Positions 18,695 through 27,526 of a DNA stretch of 64,000 nucleotides are shown piece after piece. Every line of letters begins with the position of its first letter. The first letter of the stretch is position 1. Position numbers and translations under genes: made by a program. Source of the stretch: an uncultured Desulfocapsa sp. (GTDB lineage: Bacteria; Desulfobacterota; Desulfobulbia; Desulfobulbales; Desulfocapsaceae); the NCBI GenBank assembly GCA_947311435.1, contig CAMZKT010000009.1, positions 1 through 64,000 of the forward strand, in the 5' to 3' direction. The notes beneath the pieces are model-generated. The model did no database searches. It had not been told where the DNA came from and worked only from the letters and a program-made list of their open reading frames with translations.

Positions 18695-19727
18695 GGGTTT
18701 TAATGTCTGCCTGGAATGTTACATAATGTGGCATTTTGAAATGATCGGTGAAGCCCATGGATTCTATACCATCAATATGATGGAAAATTATTTCAGGATC
18801 TGTGGCAATACTCTTCTCACCGACGGAATAGTGCGGGTAACTCATGGCAAGATCAAGGATGGACATGGATATGGCCTTGGTTTCATTGAACCCAAAACAA
18901 AAACCAAATCCCGAGGTCAGGCGCAGGTTATTATCCTTTGAATCCCTTTGAAAACTTCCCACCGACTCCACCGCAGTGACACGTATTTCTCCAACGACTA
19001 CAGCCTTGCCAGTGAGGGGATGAATCATTTTCACCGCTGCCATACCAAGACGAAGATCACCAATTGTGGGATGGATGTCGCCATAACCACGAAGCGAAGT
19101 ATAGGCAAAGCCCAGCATGGACCCAGTTTCACCACGAGCCATGACCTGCATCATGCTTGAACGGGGATATGGAGGAAGAGGCGATGACCTGGTAATATCA
19201 ACAGGTTTTCTTTCATTCTCTTTTACTGCAACTGTCATGATTAGCCCTCGGCTTCGCAGATCGGAAAGACCACTGGGAAGAGGGTGCTGTATTTTCCTGC
19301 TACCATCCCCACCATCAATAGCTTCCAACAGATCCGAGCCATGGCCGGCAAGTAGTTTTAAAATAAAATCACTGGAAGGCCCGAGGATCTGCCCGCCTTC
19401 AATCTCCTTGAATGCCGATGAAATCCGACGAATCACACGGATTTCTCCGCCATTTATGGCCAGGGATTTTCCGGCACGACGACAGGTGGAGCGATGAGCC
19501 CTGAGATAAAATGCAGCTTCCAGCAGATTACACCCTGATACATGAATGGCTCTTACCGCCAGTTTTTCTGAATAAAGAGCACCCTCTCCCATGATCCGGT
19601 CAATTCCAAAAATCAGCTTCGAAGTGTTACTGTCTTCGAGTAAAAATTCTCCATCCAACATTTTTTTAAACAGATTTTTAGATCGTCCAATGGCCTCGCT
19701 GCCTCCTTTGATAGCGACATAACTCAT
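18660..19727 (-). CDS. phnI: C-P lyase subunit PhnI
   Basis: MSYVAIKGGSEAI start, length and position. Confidence 0.96.
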   Translation of the reverse strand: MSYVAIKGGSEAIGRSKNLFKKMLDGEFLLEDSNTSKLIFGIDRIMGEGALYSEKLAVRAIHVSGCNLLEAAFYLRAHRSTCRRAGKSLAINGGEIRVIRRISSAFKEIEGGQILGPSSDFILKLLAGHGSDLLEAIDGGDGSRKIQHPLPSGLSDLRSRGLIMTVAVKENERKPVDITRSSPLPPYPRSSMMQVMARGETGSMLGFAYTSLRGYGDIHPTIGDLRLGMAAVKMIHPLTGKAVVVGEIRVTAVESVGSFQRDSKDNNLRLTSGFGFCFGFNETKAISMSILDLAMSYPHYSVGEKSIATDPEIIFHHIDGIESMGFTDHFKMPHYVTFQADIKTLERAMEHDENG

Positions 19728-20278
19728 CCCGACACCTCTATTCTTGTTGTCCTTGGCATTCCGAGAATGTCTCCATTTTCATTCAGAAAAAAGCAATCTA
19801 CACCAAGAGGAAACATTGTGTTCGATTCAATAAGTGCCTCAACAAATGACACATCAACCGGGAGAGTGGCCGCCCGAGTCGTCTTGATCCCCGGCCCTGA
19901 AAGGATTAACTGAGTGGTGTTACTCCTTTGAGCGGTGGGGATCATAAAAAACAAGGTTGCAGAAAGCTCGGGCGAAACAAATGTTCCCTTGCTGGCCTCC
20001 TTGACGACCACCGGGTCAGGAGTTTTGCAAAAAAGATATTCCGCCTCTTCAACAGCAGCTGCAGGCGAACCAGTAAGAGCTCTGATTTGCTGTTCCTCTT
20101 CAGTATCCTCAAAAAAGCTTGAGACTTCCGGATACAAAAGACAACATGCCAAAGCATTCAATGGAGAACCGAACAAAGGCTCAATTTTCCCTGTCGTACC
20201 TGGTCGGGACAACACATCCATACAGACACGAAAATTAAATCTGTTACTCTTTTCCAGGTCGAGTTGTGAAATAGCCAT
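19724..20278 (-). CDS. phnH: C-P lyase subunit PhnH
   Basis: FRVCMDVLSRPG, GPGI, FPLGVDCFFLNENG, PRTTRIEV; position. Confidence 0.94.
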   Translation of the reverse strand: MAISQLDLEKSNRFNFRVCMDVLSRPGTTGKIEPLFGSPLNALACCLLYPEVSSFFEDTEEEQQIRALTGSPAAAVEEAEYLFCKTPDPVVVKEASKGTFVSPELSATLFFMIPTAQRSNTTQLILSGPGIKTTRAATLPVDVSFVEALIESNTMFPLGVDCFFLNENGDILGMPRTTRIEVSG

Positions 20279-20330
20279 AAGATTAATTTAATACTTCAAA
20301 TAGTGAATTTGTGAGACGAATCGAGATCTG

Positions 20331-20750
20331 TTACAAAAGGTCAAAGGAAACTCTTGTTTCGGCAACCATTTCCTGTTCACAATCCTGACTCAACATAAGA
20401 TTTCTTTTCCCGTCTTTCGCTAATTCTCTTATCTCTGAGAGATAGAGCTGTGCTGCCCAGGCACCATCAAGAATGGCAAGCTGTAAAGCAAGCTCACTAT
20501 TGTCGTCCATGGCCATCCCCCATCCGTTCTCTTTTTCTACCGTTACAAGAGCCGCCGTAACCAGTACTTCCCCTGCATAAAATTCTGTATTACTTACAGG
20601 ATCATGCACAGGGACAAGAAGTGTCTGAGGGGAAGGTTTCTGAATGAGTTCAATCTGATGCTTACAAATTACCTTATCAACAAGTTCCTTCAAATCAGTA
20701 CTGTCCGTATGCTGAAGAAAATGATTCAACTCCTCACGATTTATTTCCAT
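20331..20750 (-). CDS. phnG: C-P lyase subunit PhnG
   Basis: FYAGEVLVTAALV, GWGMAMDDNSELALQLAILDGA; position. Confidence 0.93.
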   Translation of the reverse strand: MEINREELNHFLQHTDSTDLKELVDKVICKHQIELIQKPSPQTLLVPVHDPVSNTEFYAGEVLVTAALVTVEKENGWGMAMDDNSELALQLAILDGAWAAQLYLSEIRELAKDGKRNLMLSQDCEQEMVAETRVSFDLL

Positions 20751-20800
20751 TACGTTTATCCTCTATACAAAAATTTACAATTCACCGACCCTGTAACTGC

Positions 20801-21631
20801 CTATAGAAGCATGTTTCTTAAACGGGAAGAGAGCATATCAATCAAACTGACCGTCAGAACCATAACAATGATTATTGCCGATGCCTTATCATATTGGAAC
20901 GACCTGAATGACTCATAAAAAATAAATCCTATCCCGCCTGCCCCAACAATTCCAAGCACTGTAGCGGAGCGTACATTGGTTTCAAAGCGATACAGAGCAA
21001 GGCTTGCCCAAAGTGGGATAACCTGAGGAATGACACCATAAATAATTTCATGAAGATATCCTGCACCCGTGGATCGAATGCCTTCAACCGGTCGGTTATC
21101 AATGGCTTCCACCGCTTCTGAAAAAAGCTTGGAGATAATTCCCATATTGTGAATAAACAAGGCCATAACTCCTGCAAGCGGGCCGAGCCCCACGGCCGCA
21201 ACAAAAAAAATGGCGAAGACAAGCTCATTGATGGCTCTTGAGGCATCCATTAATCGTCGGGCAGGAAAAACTACCCAGGCCGGTGCAATATTTTGTGAGG
21301 AAAGCAGCGCAAACCCTATTCCAAAAAGCACAGACAGGAACGTACCCCATACTGCCATATGGACGGTTTCAAGCATTTTCTGAATAAAAACCGGAAGATC
21401 TGTGAAATCAGGACTGAGAAAATCTTTAAAATAAATAAACATATTACCGGAATCAGAAAAGAGCATTGTCCAGTTGTTTATTTCCGCAGGATAATAAGCA
21501 ATCCCCAGAATAACAGCCAGGAACAAGGCTGCTGCGACTCTCCCGGACATTTGCCGCCAACGAGGTTTCAACTGCCTGGCCACTGCAAGAGATATGTCCT
21601 GCGTATATTTTTGTGTTTGTACCGTATTCAT
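20801..21631 (-). CDS. phnE: Phosphonate ABC transporter permease PhnE
   Basis: TM permease with SRAINELVFAIFFVAAVGLGPLAGVMAL and ATVLGIVGAGGIGF. Confidence 0.95.
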   Translation of the reverse strand: MNTVQTQKYTQDISLAVARQLKPRWRQMSGRVAAALFLAVILGIAYYPAEINNWTMLFSDSGNMFIYFKDFLSPDFTDLPVFIQKMLETVHMAVWGTFLSVLFGIGFALLSSQNIAPAWVVFPARRLMDASRAINELVFAIFFVAAVGLGPLAGVMALFIHNMGIISKLFSEAVEAIDNRPVEGIRSTGAGYLHEIIYGVIPQVIPLWASLALYRFETNVRSATVLGIVGAGGIGFIFYESFRSFQYDKASAIIIVMVLTVSLIDMLSSRLRNMLL

Positions 21632-21758
21632 AGTTTATCAGCGGTTTGTGTGGAAAACTCCTGCGTATTCACCCGAAGCGTTTAAGAAAGAAATACCCGG
21701 CACCGTAAACAAACAGTGCCGGGATGTTCAAGCAACTCCTTCTCTTTCAGCAATGTGG

Positions 21759-22808
21759 CTAATACCCTGCATCACCAATGACTTTCTGCATCTTCTCCAA
21801 CTGGGCAAGAATGGCTTCTGCTTCTTTAACTCCTGCTGTATCATCTTTCTTTTGTGCCTTCAGTTTCTTTTTGAAAGCCTCAATTCTACGCACATCCATA
21901 AGCTGTGCATTGGAGGAGGCCAGAAAAGGTCCCCAACCATCGGAAAGATTTTTCAGAACCGTACGTTCTCTTGCCACTTTTTCCATATCGCCAAAGCGAC
22001 CATATTGAATGAAAAAGAACAGAATCTTTTCCTTCAATTCCTGGGGCAAATCCTTCCTCCAGACCATTGGATCTGATGGAATAAGGGGTGAACGCCAGAT
22101 TTCTTTGATCTCAGCAAACATTTTAGGGTTCGTTTTAGCTAACCGGGCATAAATGGACTCGGTGTTGTTGGTTGCCACATCAACTTTTTTGGTGGCAACG
22201 GCCATGGCATTCCCTTCATGATTGGAACTTACCACCCTTTTGAAGCACTCTTCCGGAGTTTTACCATTCAGTGCCCACACATAATACCCGGGAATTGCAA
22301 AACCAGAGGTGGAATTGGGATCTCCATTACCGAATGTTTTGGTTTTATCGCACTTAAGGACATCTTCGAGCGAATTGAGTTCTGAATCTTTATGGGCAAT
22401 TAAGAGGGAATAGTAGCCCTTGGTTCCATCAAAACCGATGGTTTGGGCAAATACCTCGCCACCCGCCCGATCAACAGCTTCAATGGCAGACTTATTACCA
22501 AACCATGCCAGATCAACTTTTTTAAAACGCATTCCTTCGATAACACCCGCATAGTCGGAGGCAAAATATGCCTTGACTGGAATCCCGACAAATTTCTCCA
22601 TATCATTCAAAAACGGCTTGAAATTTTTCTCGAGCATTGACGATGATTCTGTTGAAATAATACCAAAATTCAATTTCTTGGGTGTTTCTGCCAAAGCTGC
22701 ATTGCCGCTGGTCAATAGAGCAAGTGCAACAACCGCACAAACGCTTGTCACTGTCTTCTTTACAAACATGCTTCTCTCCTGTTTACATTGTTGTGTTTTT
22801 CTTTTCAT
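21759..22808 (-). CDS. phnD: Phosphonate ABC transporter substrate-binding protein PhnD
   Basis: LNFGIISTESSSMLEKNFKPF, SDYAGVIEGMRFKKVDLAWFG. Likely start at the internal MFVKKTVTSV. Confidence 0.95.
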   Translation of the reverse strand: MKRKTQQCKQERSMFVKKTVTSVCAVVALALLTSGNAALAETPKKLNFGIISTESSSMLEKNFKPFLNDMEKFVGIPVKAYFASDYAGVIEGMRFKKVDLAWFGNKSAIEAVDRAGGEVFAQTIGFDGTKGYYSLLIAHKDSELNSLEDVLKCDKTKTFGNGDPNSTSGFAIPGYYVWALNGKTPEECFKRVVSSNHEGNAMAVATKKVDVATNNTESIYARLAKTNPKMFAEIKEIWRSPLIPSDPMVWRKDLPQELKEKILFFFIQYGRFGDMEKVARERTVLKNLSDGWGPFLASSNAQLMDVRRIEAFKKKLKAQKKDDTAGVKEAEAILAQLEKMQKVIGDAGY

Positions 22809-22858
22809 TTTCTTCCAACCTATTCATTCATTTAAACAACTTCGCTAACTCTTCTATA

Positions 22859-23674
22859 TCAAGCCGCCATTTGAAGCCTATCCTTCTCTTTTTCGTGACC
22901 CGGGACAACACCATATAATTTCACAAGCTCTTCCTCTCCAAGTGCTGCAGCTGGTCCGTCATAAACAATCCTACCGTCTTTCAGTGCCACAATCCGTGAA
23001 CAACGCTCGGCAGCAACCTCAAACTGATGTAAGGAAACAACGACTGTGTTATTGTCCCGCATATTTATTTCAGCAAGAAGATCCATAACCCGTTCCGATG
23101 ATGCCGGATCAAGAGAGGCAATGGGTTCGTCTGCAAGAATTAATTTGGCCTCCTGAGCCAGTGCTCTGGCAATGGCTCCACGCTGCTGTTGGCCTCCGGA
23201 AAGAGTTGATGCTCGCTGATGGGCATACTCGATCATGTTCACTCGTTCCAATGCTTCAAGTGCTTTTATTTTCTCAGCCTTTGGAAAACAGTTCAACCAG
23301 CCGCGCCATGAAGGATTGTGGGCGAGACGACCTATCAAAACATTGGTGAGCAGGGAAAGCCTCCCAACCAGGTTAAATTGTTGGAAGATCATTCCGACAT
23401 CTCGTCTTACCCGACGTTGATGGCTGGTCTGAGCATTCGTTCTCTGCGTCTCCTTACCAAGAATTGAAATGTACTCGCTGGATTTATCCATAACTTCCAG
23501 ACCACCTATCAAACGTAGTAAGGTGGACTTTCCCGAGCCGGACGCTCCGATAAGACCAACCATTTCCCCTGCCCGAACCTTGAAATTGATATCCTTTAAC
23601 ACTTTGTTACTGCCAAATGTTTTATGAAGTCCCTGCACATCAATAACCACTTCTCCAGCCTCAATTATGCTCAC
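22859..23674 (-). CDS. phnC: Phosphonate ABC transporter ATP-binding protein PhnC
   Basis: Walker A GASGSGKST, LSGGQQQRGAIARAL, DEPIASLDPASSERVMDLL. Confidence 0.96.
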   Translation of the reverse strand: MSIIEAGEVVIDVQGLHKTFGSNKVLKDINFKVRAGEMVGLIGASGSGKSTLLRLIGGLEVMDKSSEYISILGKETQRTNAQTSHQRRVRRDVGMIFQQFNLVGRLSLLTNVLIGRLAHNPSWRGWLNCFPKAEKIKALEALERVNMIEYAHQRASTLSGGQQQRGAIARALAQEAKLILADEPIASLDPASSERVMDLLAEINMRDNNTVVVSLHQFEVAAERCSRIVALKDGRIVYDGPAAALGEEELVKLYGVVPGHEKEKDRLQMAA

Positions 23675-24051
23675 CGTTTTTCTCCTGGAATCTTAGGAAT
23701 GCGACAGAGCGAAAGAGTGTCCTCATTTGGTCTCTATGCCGCTAAAAGTGAGAAGACAATACAGAGCCTGTATTAGCCTGGCGTTAAGGAAGTGTGATTT
23801 TTGTGTTAGATACAGAGAGAAAGATGTGGGGAAATCACAGGAAAACACGAGGCCTCAATGAGCTTATTTAGTCATTTCTTAGCTTAGATATTGGTAAGAT
23901 AAAGTACTACCTGACATCGCCATCAGCAAATTCTCCTTGCTTTTGTAAAACGCAGTAGTATTTTGTTTGTAAAGTTGGATTTATTATTAAAAGTCCAATA
24001 GATACCTAAACGAAACGACAGTATGTCAAAAATCAAACGAGGAGTGGAAAG

Positions 24052-24516
24052 ATGTTAAAAAAATTATTACTAATAAGTATGATGGGGTTTGTTATCAGCA
24101 TTACTAACGGTTGCAGCAGTGACGACACGACTAAAGAAACAGAGGGAACAGAACAGAGCCTTAGCGACAAAATGACCAACATCGTCGATGCCACAAAAGA
24201 AAAGGTTGACTCCATCGTTTCAGCTGCACAGGAAAAAACTGAAGCCGTTATGGATGCAGGGAAAGAAAAAGTGAATGAATCCCTCTCAACTGCTACCGAG
24301 AAAACTGCGCAGTTGCCAGAAACCATGACCGAGAAAGCCAACGAACTTGTCGACACAACAAAAGCCAAAGTAGATAAAACCGCAGCCATGGCCAAAGAAA
24401 AGACCGAGGAAATGAGCGAAATAGCGAAAGAGAAAACAACAGAAATAGTTGATAAAGCAAAGGTTCATGTCAAAAAGGCCCACGAGTCTCTTAGCAACCA
24501 GCTTGAAGGGTGTTAA
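24052..24516 (+). CDS. Small lipoprotein with LEA-like amphipathic repeats
   Basis: Lipobox TNGCSS, then recurring (A/K)KEK(V/T)xx segments such as DATKEKVDSIVSAAQEKTEAVMDAGKEKV. Confidence 0.75.
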   Translation: MLKKLLLISMMGFVISITNGCSSDDTTKETEGTEQSLSDKMTNIVDATKEKVDSIVSAAQEKTEAVMDAGKEKVNESLSTATEKTAQLPETMTEKANELVDTTKAKVDKTAAMAKEKTEEMSEIAKEKTTEIVDKAKVHVKKAHESLSNQLEGC

Positions 24517-24571
24517 GCAGCCCTTTCAGTAACCACTCACAGATCATCCCCCCCTAAACCATCGATCTCGC

Positions 24572-24602
24572 CTCTGGTGTACTCTTTTACAGTACACCAG
24601 AG
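24572..24602 (+). terminator. Intrinsic terminator-like hairpin (12-bp perfect stem ctctggtgtact/agtacaccagag)
   Basis: Arms 24572-24583 and 24591-24602, downstream of the LEA-like gene. Confidence 0.7.
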
Positions 24603-24720
24603 CTTTTACCTGCCTTGTTGATGTTTGTTTTCCCGAACTGCTGAAATCTCCCCGGGACAAACATTTTGATTGCTGAAATCCAGGCAGTAGTATGACACAA
24701 TGCAACCCCCTGCAAACACA

Positions 24721-25002
24721 TCAGGCCTCAGGAACCTCCTTAAGCTGCTTTTTCTTTTTTTTGGCAAAGCCACCTTTCTTGGTCTTTTTTTTCAGATCAA
24801 GTTCACAGATCACTGTCTTGAAATCAATATTGTTCTTTTCCATCGCCACAAAACAGGTGACAATGGCAGCGATGGTATTAGGCACTTCTCCCTTTTTCTT
24901 ATATGACTGAATGTTCTTGTCGCTGACCTTTATCAGGTCACAGAACCGGGGAAGAGTCATGTCGATGTCGAGAAGACGTTTTTTAAATTCGATAAAAGTC
25001 AT
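24721..25002 (-). CDS. Small HTH/XRE-like protein with Lys-rich C-terminus
   Basis: LPRFCDLIKVSDKNIQSYKKKGEVPNTIA is HTH-like; tail KKKTKKGGFAKKKKKQLKE. Confidence 0.55.
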   Translation of the reverse strand: MTFIEFKKRLLDIDMTLPRFCDLIKVSDKNIQSYKKKGEVPNTIAAIVTCFVAMEKNNIDFKTVICELDLKKKTKKGGFAKKKKKQLKEVPEA

Positions 25003-25283
25003 TGGTGATAAGCTCTTTAAAAGGTTGTAAATATGATAATTGAATACCTAAGTGTACCGGAATAATTCCATTTTACATTGCAATCCTTCTGGAAACAAAA
25101 CAAACGCTTGCAGAAGTGAGTGATTCCGAAATAGTCACCCCAAGGCTATTAGTTCCATATTTTATAACTAAACACTACATATTTCTCTTGACCTAACTCC
25201 TCTTTTTGTGTAACTATACCATATAATATGTCCTTTAGTAAGAAAAGACACACTAAAAGGACTCCTACAACCATTTTCGGAGG

Positions 25284-25400
25284 ATGGACATGTCAAAGAA
25301 AAAAGAAGAAAAAAAGAAATGCTGCAAGAAAAAAGAATGTAAAGCTAAAGAATTGAAAAAGAAAGACAAGAAAAAAGATAAAAAGAAAAAGAAAAAATAG
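25284..25400 (+). CDS. Lys/Cys-rich small protein (38 aa, or 36 aa from the second ATG at 25290)
   Basis: ggagg at 25279-25283; translates to MDMSKKKEEKKKCCKKKECKAKELKKKDKKKDKKKKKKK-stop (Lys count read by hand); terminator directly downstream. Confidence 0.6.
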   Translation: MDMSKKKEEKKKCCKKKECKAKELKKKDKKKDKKKKKK

Positions 25401-25410
25401 TTCTTTACTG

Positions 25411-25447
25411 CCATACCGCAGCTGAAAATCGCTGCGGCATGGTTTTT
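25411..25447 (+). terminator. Rho-independent terminator
   Basis: ccataccgcagc-tgaaaatc-gctgcggcatgg followed by ttttt; 12-bp stem with one mismatch. Confidence 0.85.
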
Positions 25448-25706
25448 CCTTTTTCCCTTTATTATACTCCCGCCACAAACCCAGCTTATTTTTGATCTGA
25501 TTTTTCTCCCTTGCCCTACTCCAGCAAGTCCTAATCTGCAATATTTCCCCAAAATGTAACACTTAAGAGATTGTTTTGCTTTTCTTGGCACAGAGAGTTA
25601 TTGTCCAGTGTCGAATCCGACCAATCGGGTTAGGTCAAAATTCATCAATAACTACTCACGGGACATGCGACTTATTTTTGAAAGCCACGGTATTTAAATT
25701 AGTTAG

Positions 25707-25797
25707 AGAGTACAGCAGCTTTTAACAGGTAAGCTGGCCCTGCGTATTAGTGATAACTAAACCAGCGTGTCCGCAGGAAGATACAGCATTCTGTGAG
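25707..25797. other. Copy 2 of the 91-nt conserved intergenic motif, upstream of the FecR-domain gene
   Basis: Gap-free hand alignment to 1593-1683. Confidence 0.6.
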
Positions 25798-25846
25798 CAA
25801 TGACCATTCACTGAACCTATGATTTTGCAATGAGGTAAAACAGACA

Positions 25847-27505
25847 ATGCAATCACATAAATCTGTTTCTTTTTTTCTCTTTCTTCTCTCCTGCCTTCTT
25901 TGCGGCATAGTTCCTTCATTTGCACAGGCGGAAACGCTTGTCCCTCTTTACATAGAAAAAGGAACGAACCTTACTCATATTGCACGAACGTTTTGCAACA
26001 CTCCCTCAGACTGGAAAACAATCGCAAAAGTCAACAAACTCACAAGCCCCTTTCTGATTCTTGCAAACAGTACACTCCAGATTCCCCTCTCCATATTGCG
26101 TACTAAAAACGTTTCTGCGTTCGTTGCATCTACGGGCGGTTCTCCTCAGTTGATAACAGCGGATTCCAGGATACTTGACCTTCACAAGGGCGATCATATC
26201 TTACCCGGCCAGACAGTTGTCACACGCAAGGGTGAATACGTCCACCTTATCTACCCCGATCATAAACATACCCGGATCGGCCCTCAATCAGAACTGACTC
26301 TCATCTACCTTATGCGGCTTGCTGATGGGAGTCTCAAAGCTCATTTTTCTCTGGAAAAGGGGCGTATCACCCATAGCATTCAACAAAAACTCAAAGCAAA
26401 TGAAACATTTAACACGCAGACTGCCATTGCAATCACCGGGATAAGAGGTACGGAATTTCGTCTCAAGGTTCAAAATACTGAAAGTAATATAATCGAAACA
26501 CTCAGGGGGAAAGTCTCACTCGCTGCAGCCGGTAAACAACTGGTTCTAAACAAAGGTATGGGCTCAATGGTTAAAAAAGGACAGCCACCTGAGCCACCCC
26601 GAAAGTTACCTGTAACACCTGAAACTCCAGACATCAAAAATGTTTATCGACTTCTTCCTGTTGTTATTACTGCACCAGAACATAAAAATGCACACCTTAT
26701 ACGCTTACGGGTCACCACCGATGCTGAAGGACAAATAACTCTACTCGAACAAGTGGCCAGGCCCGGTGAAGAGTTCTCTCTACCTAATCTCAAGGATGGT
26801 AGCTACCATATCTTTTTTACAGCGATAGATGACAAGGGTTTTGAAAGCACCCCGAGTCATCCTGCCTTTCTTTGTATTCGAACCTCTCCTTCGGCACCGC
26901 TCCTCATTTCACCCAAAAACGGTTCGCAGGTTTTTGAAAGTAAAACAATACTCAGGTGGATGGATTCAGATCTTGCCAGACTATATAAATTTCAACTGGC
27001 CACTGATTCTGATTTTTCCACCATCATAGACGAGCAGGAAACAAAAGAGAACTCGTACACCACCACACACCTCAATCCAGGACTATTCTTTTTCAGAGTG
27101 AAACTCATTGCGGAAGATGGTTTTGAAACACTTTTTTCACTCCCCGTCAATTGGGAAGTGATGGCACAACCCACACTGGGCAAGACAGGTTCCATAATCA
27201 AAGGAGAGAATGGCATACTCCTGCAGTGGCGGGCAGTTCCCCGCATGGCCGGATACATGATTCAAATTGCAGAGGATAGTAGCTTTGACAACCTGATTAT
27301 TTCAAAAGCACACTTGAAAGAGCCCTCTTTCACCATACAAAAACATCTTGCCCCCGGGACCTATTATATCCGGGTGGCTTCCGTTACCGAAAAAGGGAGC
27401 AGCAGTCCCTGGAGCCATCCCCGAACCCTGGCCATTGACTCAACCTCTCCAGGAATCATGCACTATCTCATTGCATTAGGCATTGCAGCACTTATTCTCC
27501 TCTAA
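25847..27505 (+). CDS. LysM + FecR-domain protein with repeated Ig/Fn3-like segments and C-terminal TM helix
   Basis: VPLYIEKGTNLTHIARTFCNTPSDWKTIAKVNKL (LysM-like); ITGIRGTEFRLKV (FecR); C-terminal MHYLIALGIAALILL. Confidence 0.8.
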   Translation: MQSHKSVSFFLFLLSCLLCGIVPSFAQAETLVPLYIEKGTNLTHIARTFCNTPSDWKTIAKVNKLTSPFLILANSTLQIPLSILRTKNVSAFVASTGGSPQLITADSRILDLHKGDHILPGQTVVTRKGEYVHLIYPDHKHTRIGPQSELTLIYLMRLADGSLKAHFSLEKGRITHSIQQKLKANETFNTQTAIAITGIRGTEFRLKVQNTESNIIETLRGKVSLAAAGKQLVLNKGMGSMVKKGQPPEPPRKLPVTPETPDIKNVYRLLPVVITAPEHKNAHLIRLRVTTDAEGQITLLEQVARPGEEFSLPNLKDGSYHIFFTAIDDKGFESTPSHPAFLCIRTSPSAPLLISPKNGSQVFESKTILRWMDSDLARLYKFQLATDSDFSTIIDEQETKENSYTTTHLNPGLFFFRVKLIAEDGFETLFSLPVNWEVMAQPTLGKTGSIIKGENGILLQWRAVPRMAGYMIQIAEDSSFDNLIISKAHLKEPSFTIQKHLAPGTYYIRVASVTEKGSSSPWSHPRTLAIDSTSPGIMHYLIALGIAALILL

Positions 27506-27524
27506 TAAAAAAGAGGAGAATAAG
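27491..27524 (+). promoter_or_regulatory. Perfect 13-bp inverted repeat spanning the fecR-like stop codon and downstream RBS
   Basis: cttattctcctct (27491-27503) / agaggagaataag (27512-27524), 8-nt loop; stop codon 27503-27505; GAGGAG at 27513-27518; ATG at 27527. Confidence 0.8.
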
Positions 27525-27526
27525 CG

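Noticed and set aside
25188-25227. Promoter TTGACC ... TATAAT for the Lys-rich microprotein
   Set aside because: Spacing between the two hexamers is 28 nt, too long for a sigma-70 promoter; other pairings are too weak to claim.
25265-25591. Minus-strand ORFs of 108 and 89 aa, Phe/Leu-rich, looking like membrane proteins
   Set aside because: They are antisense readings of a Lys-codon (aaa/aag) tract; the plus strand has the RBS, start and terminator.
25707-25797. c-di-GMP-I (GEMM) riboswitch as identity of the 91-nt motif
   Set aside because: GEMM core elements as I know them (e.g. CACGCA-AGGGCAAACC, GGTAGCGGGGTTACC) are not present.
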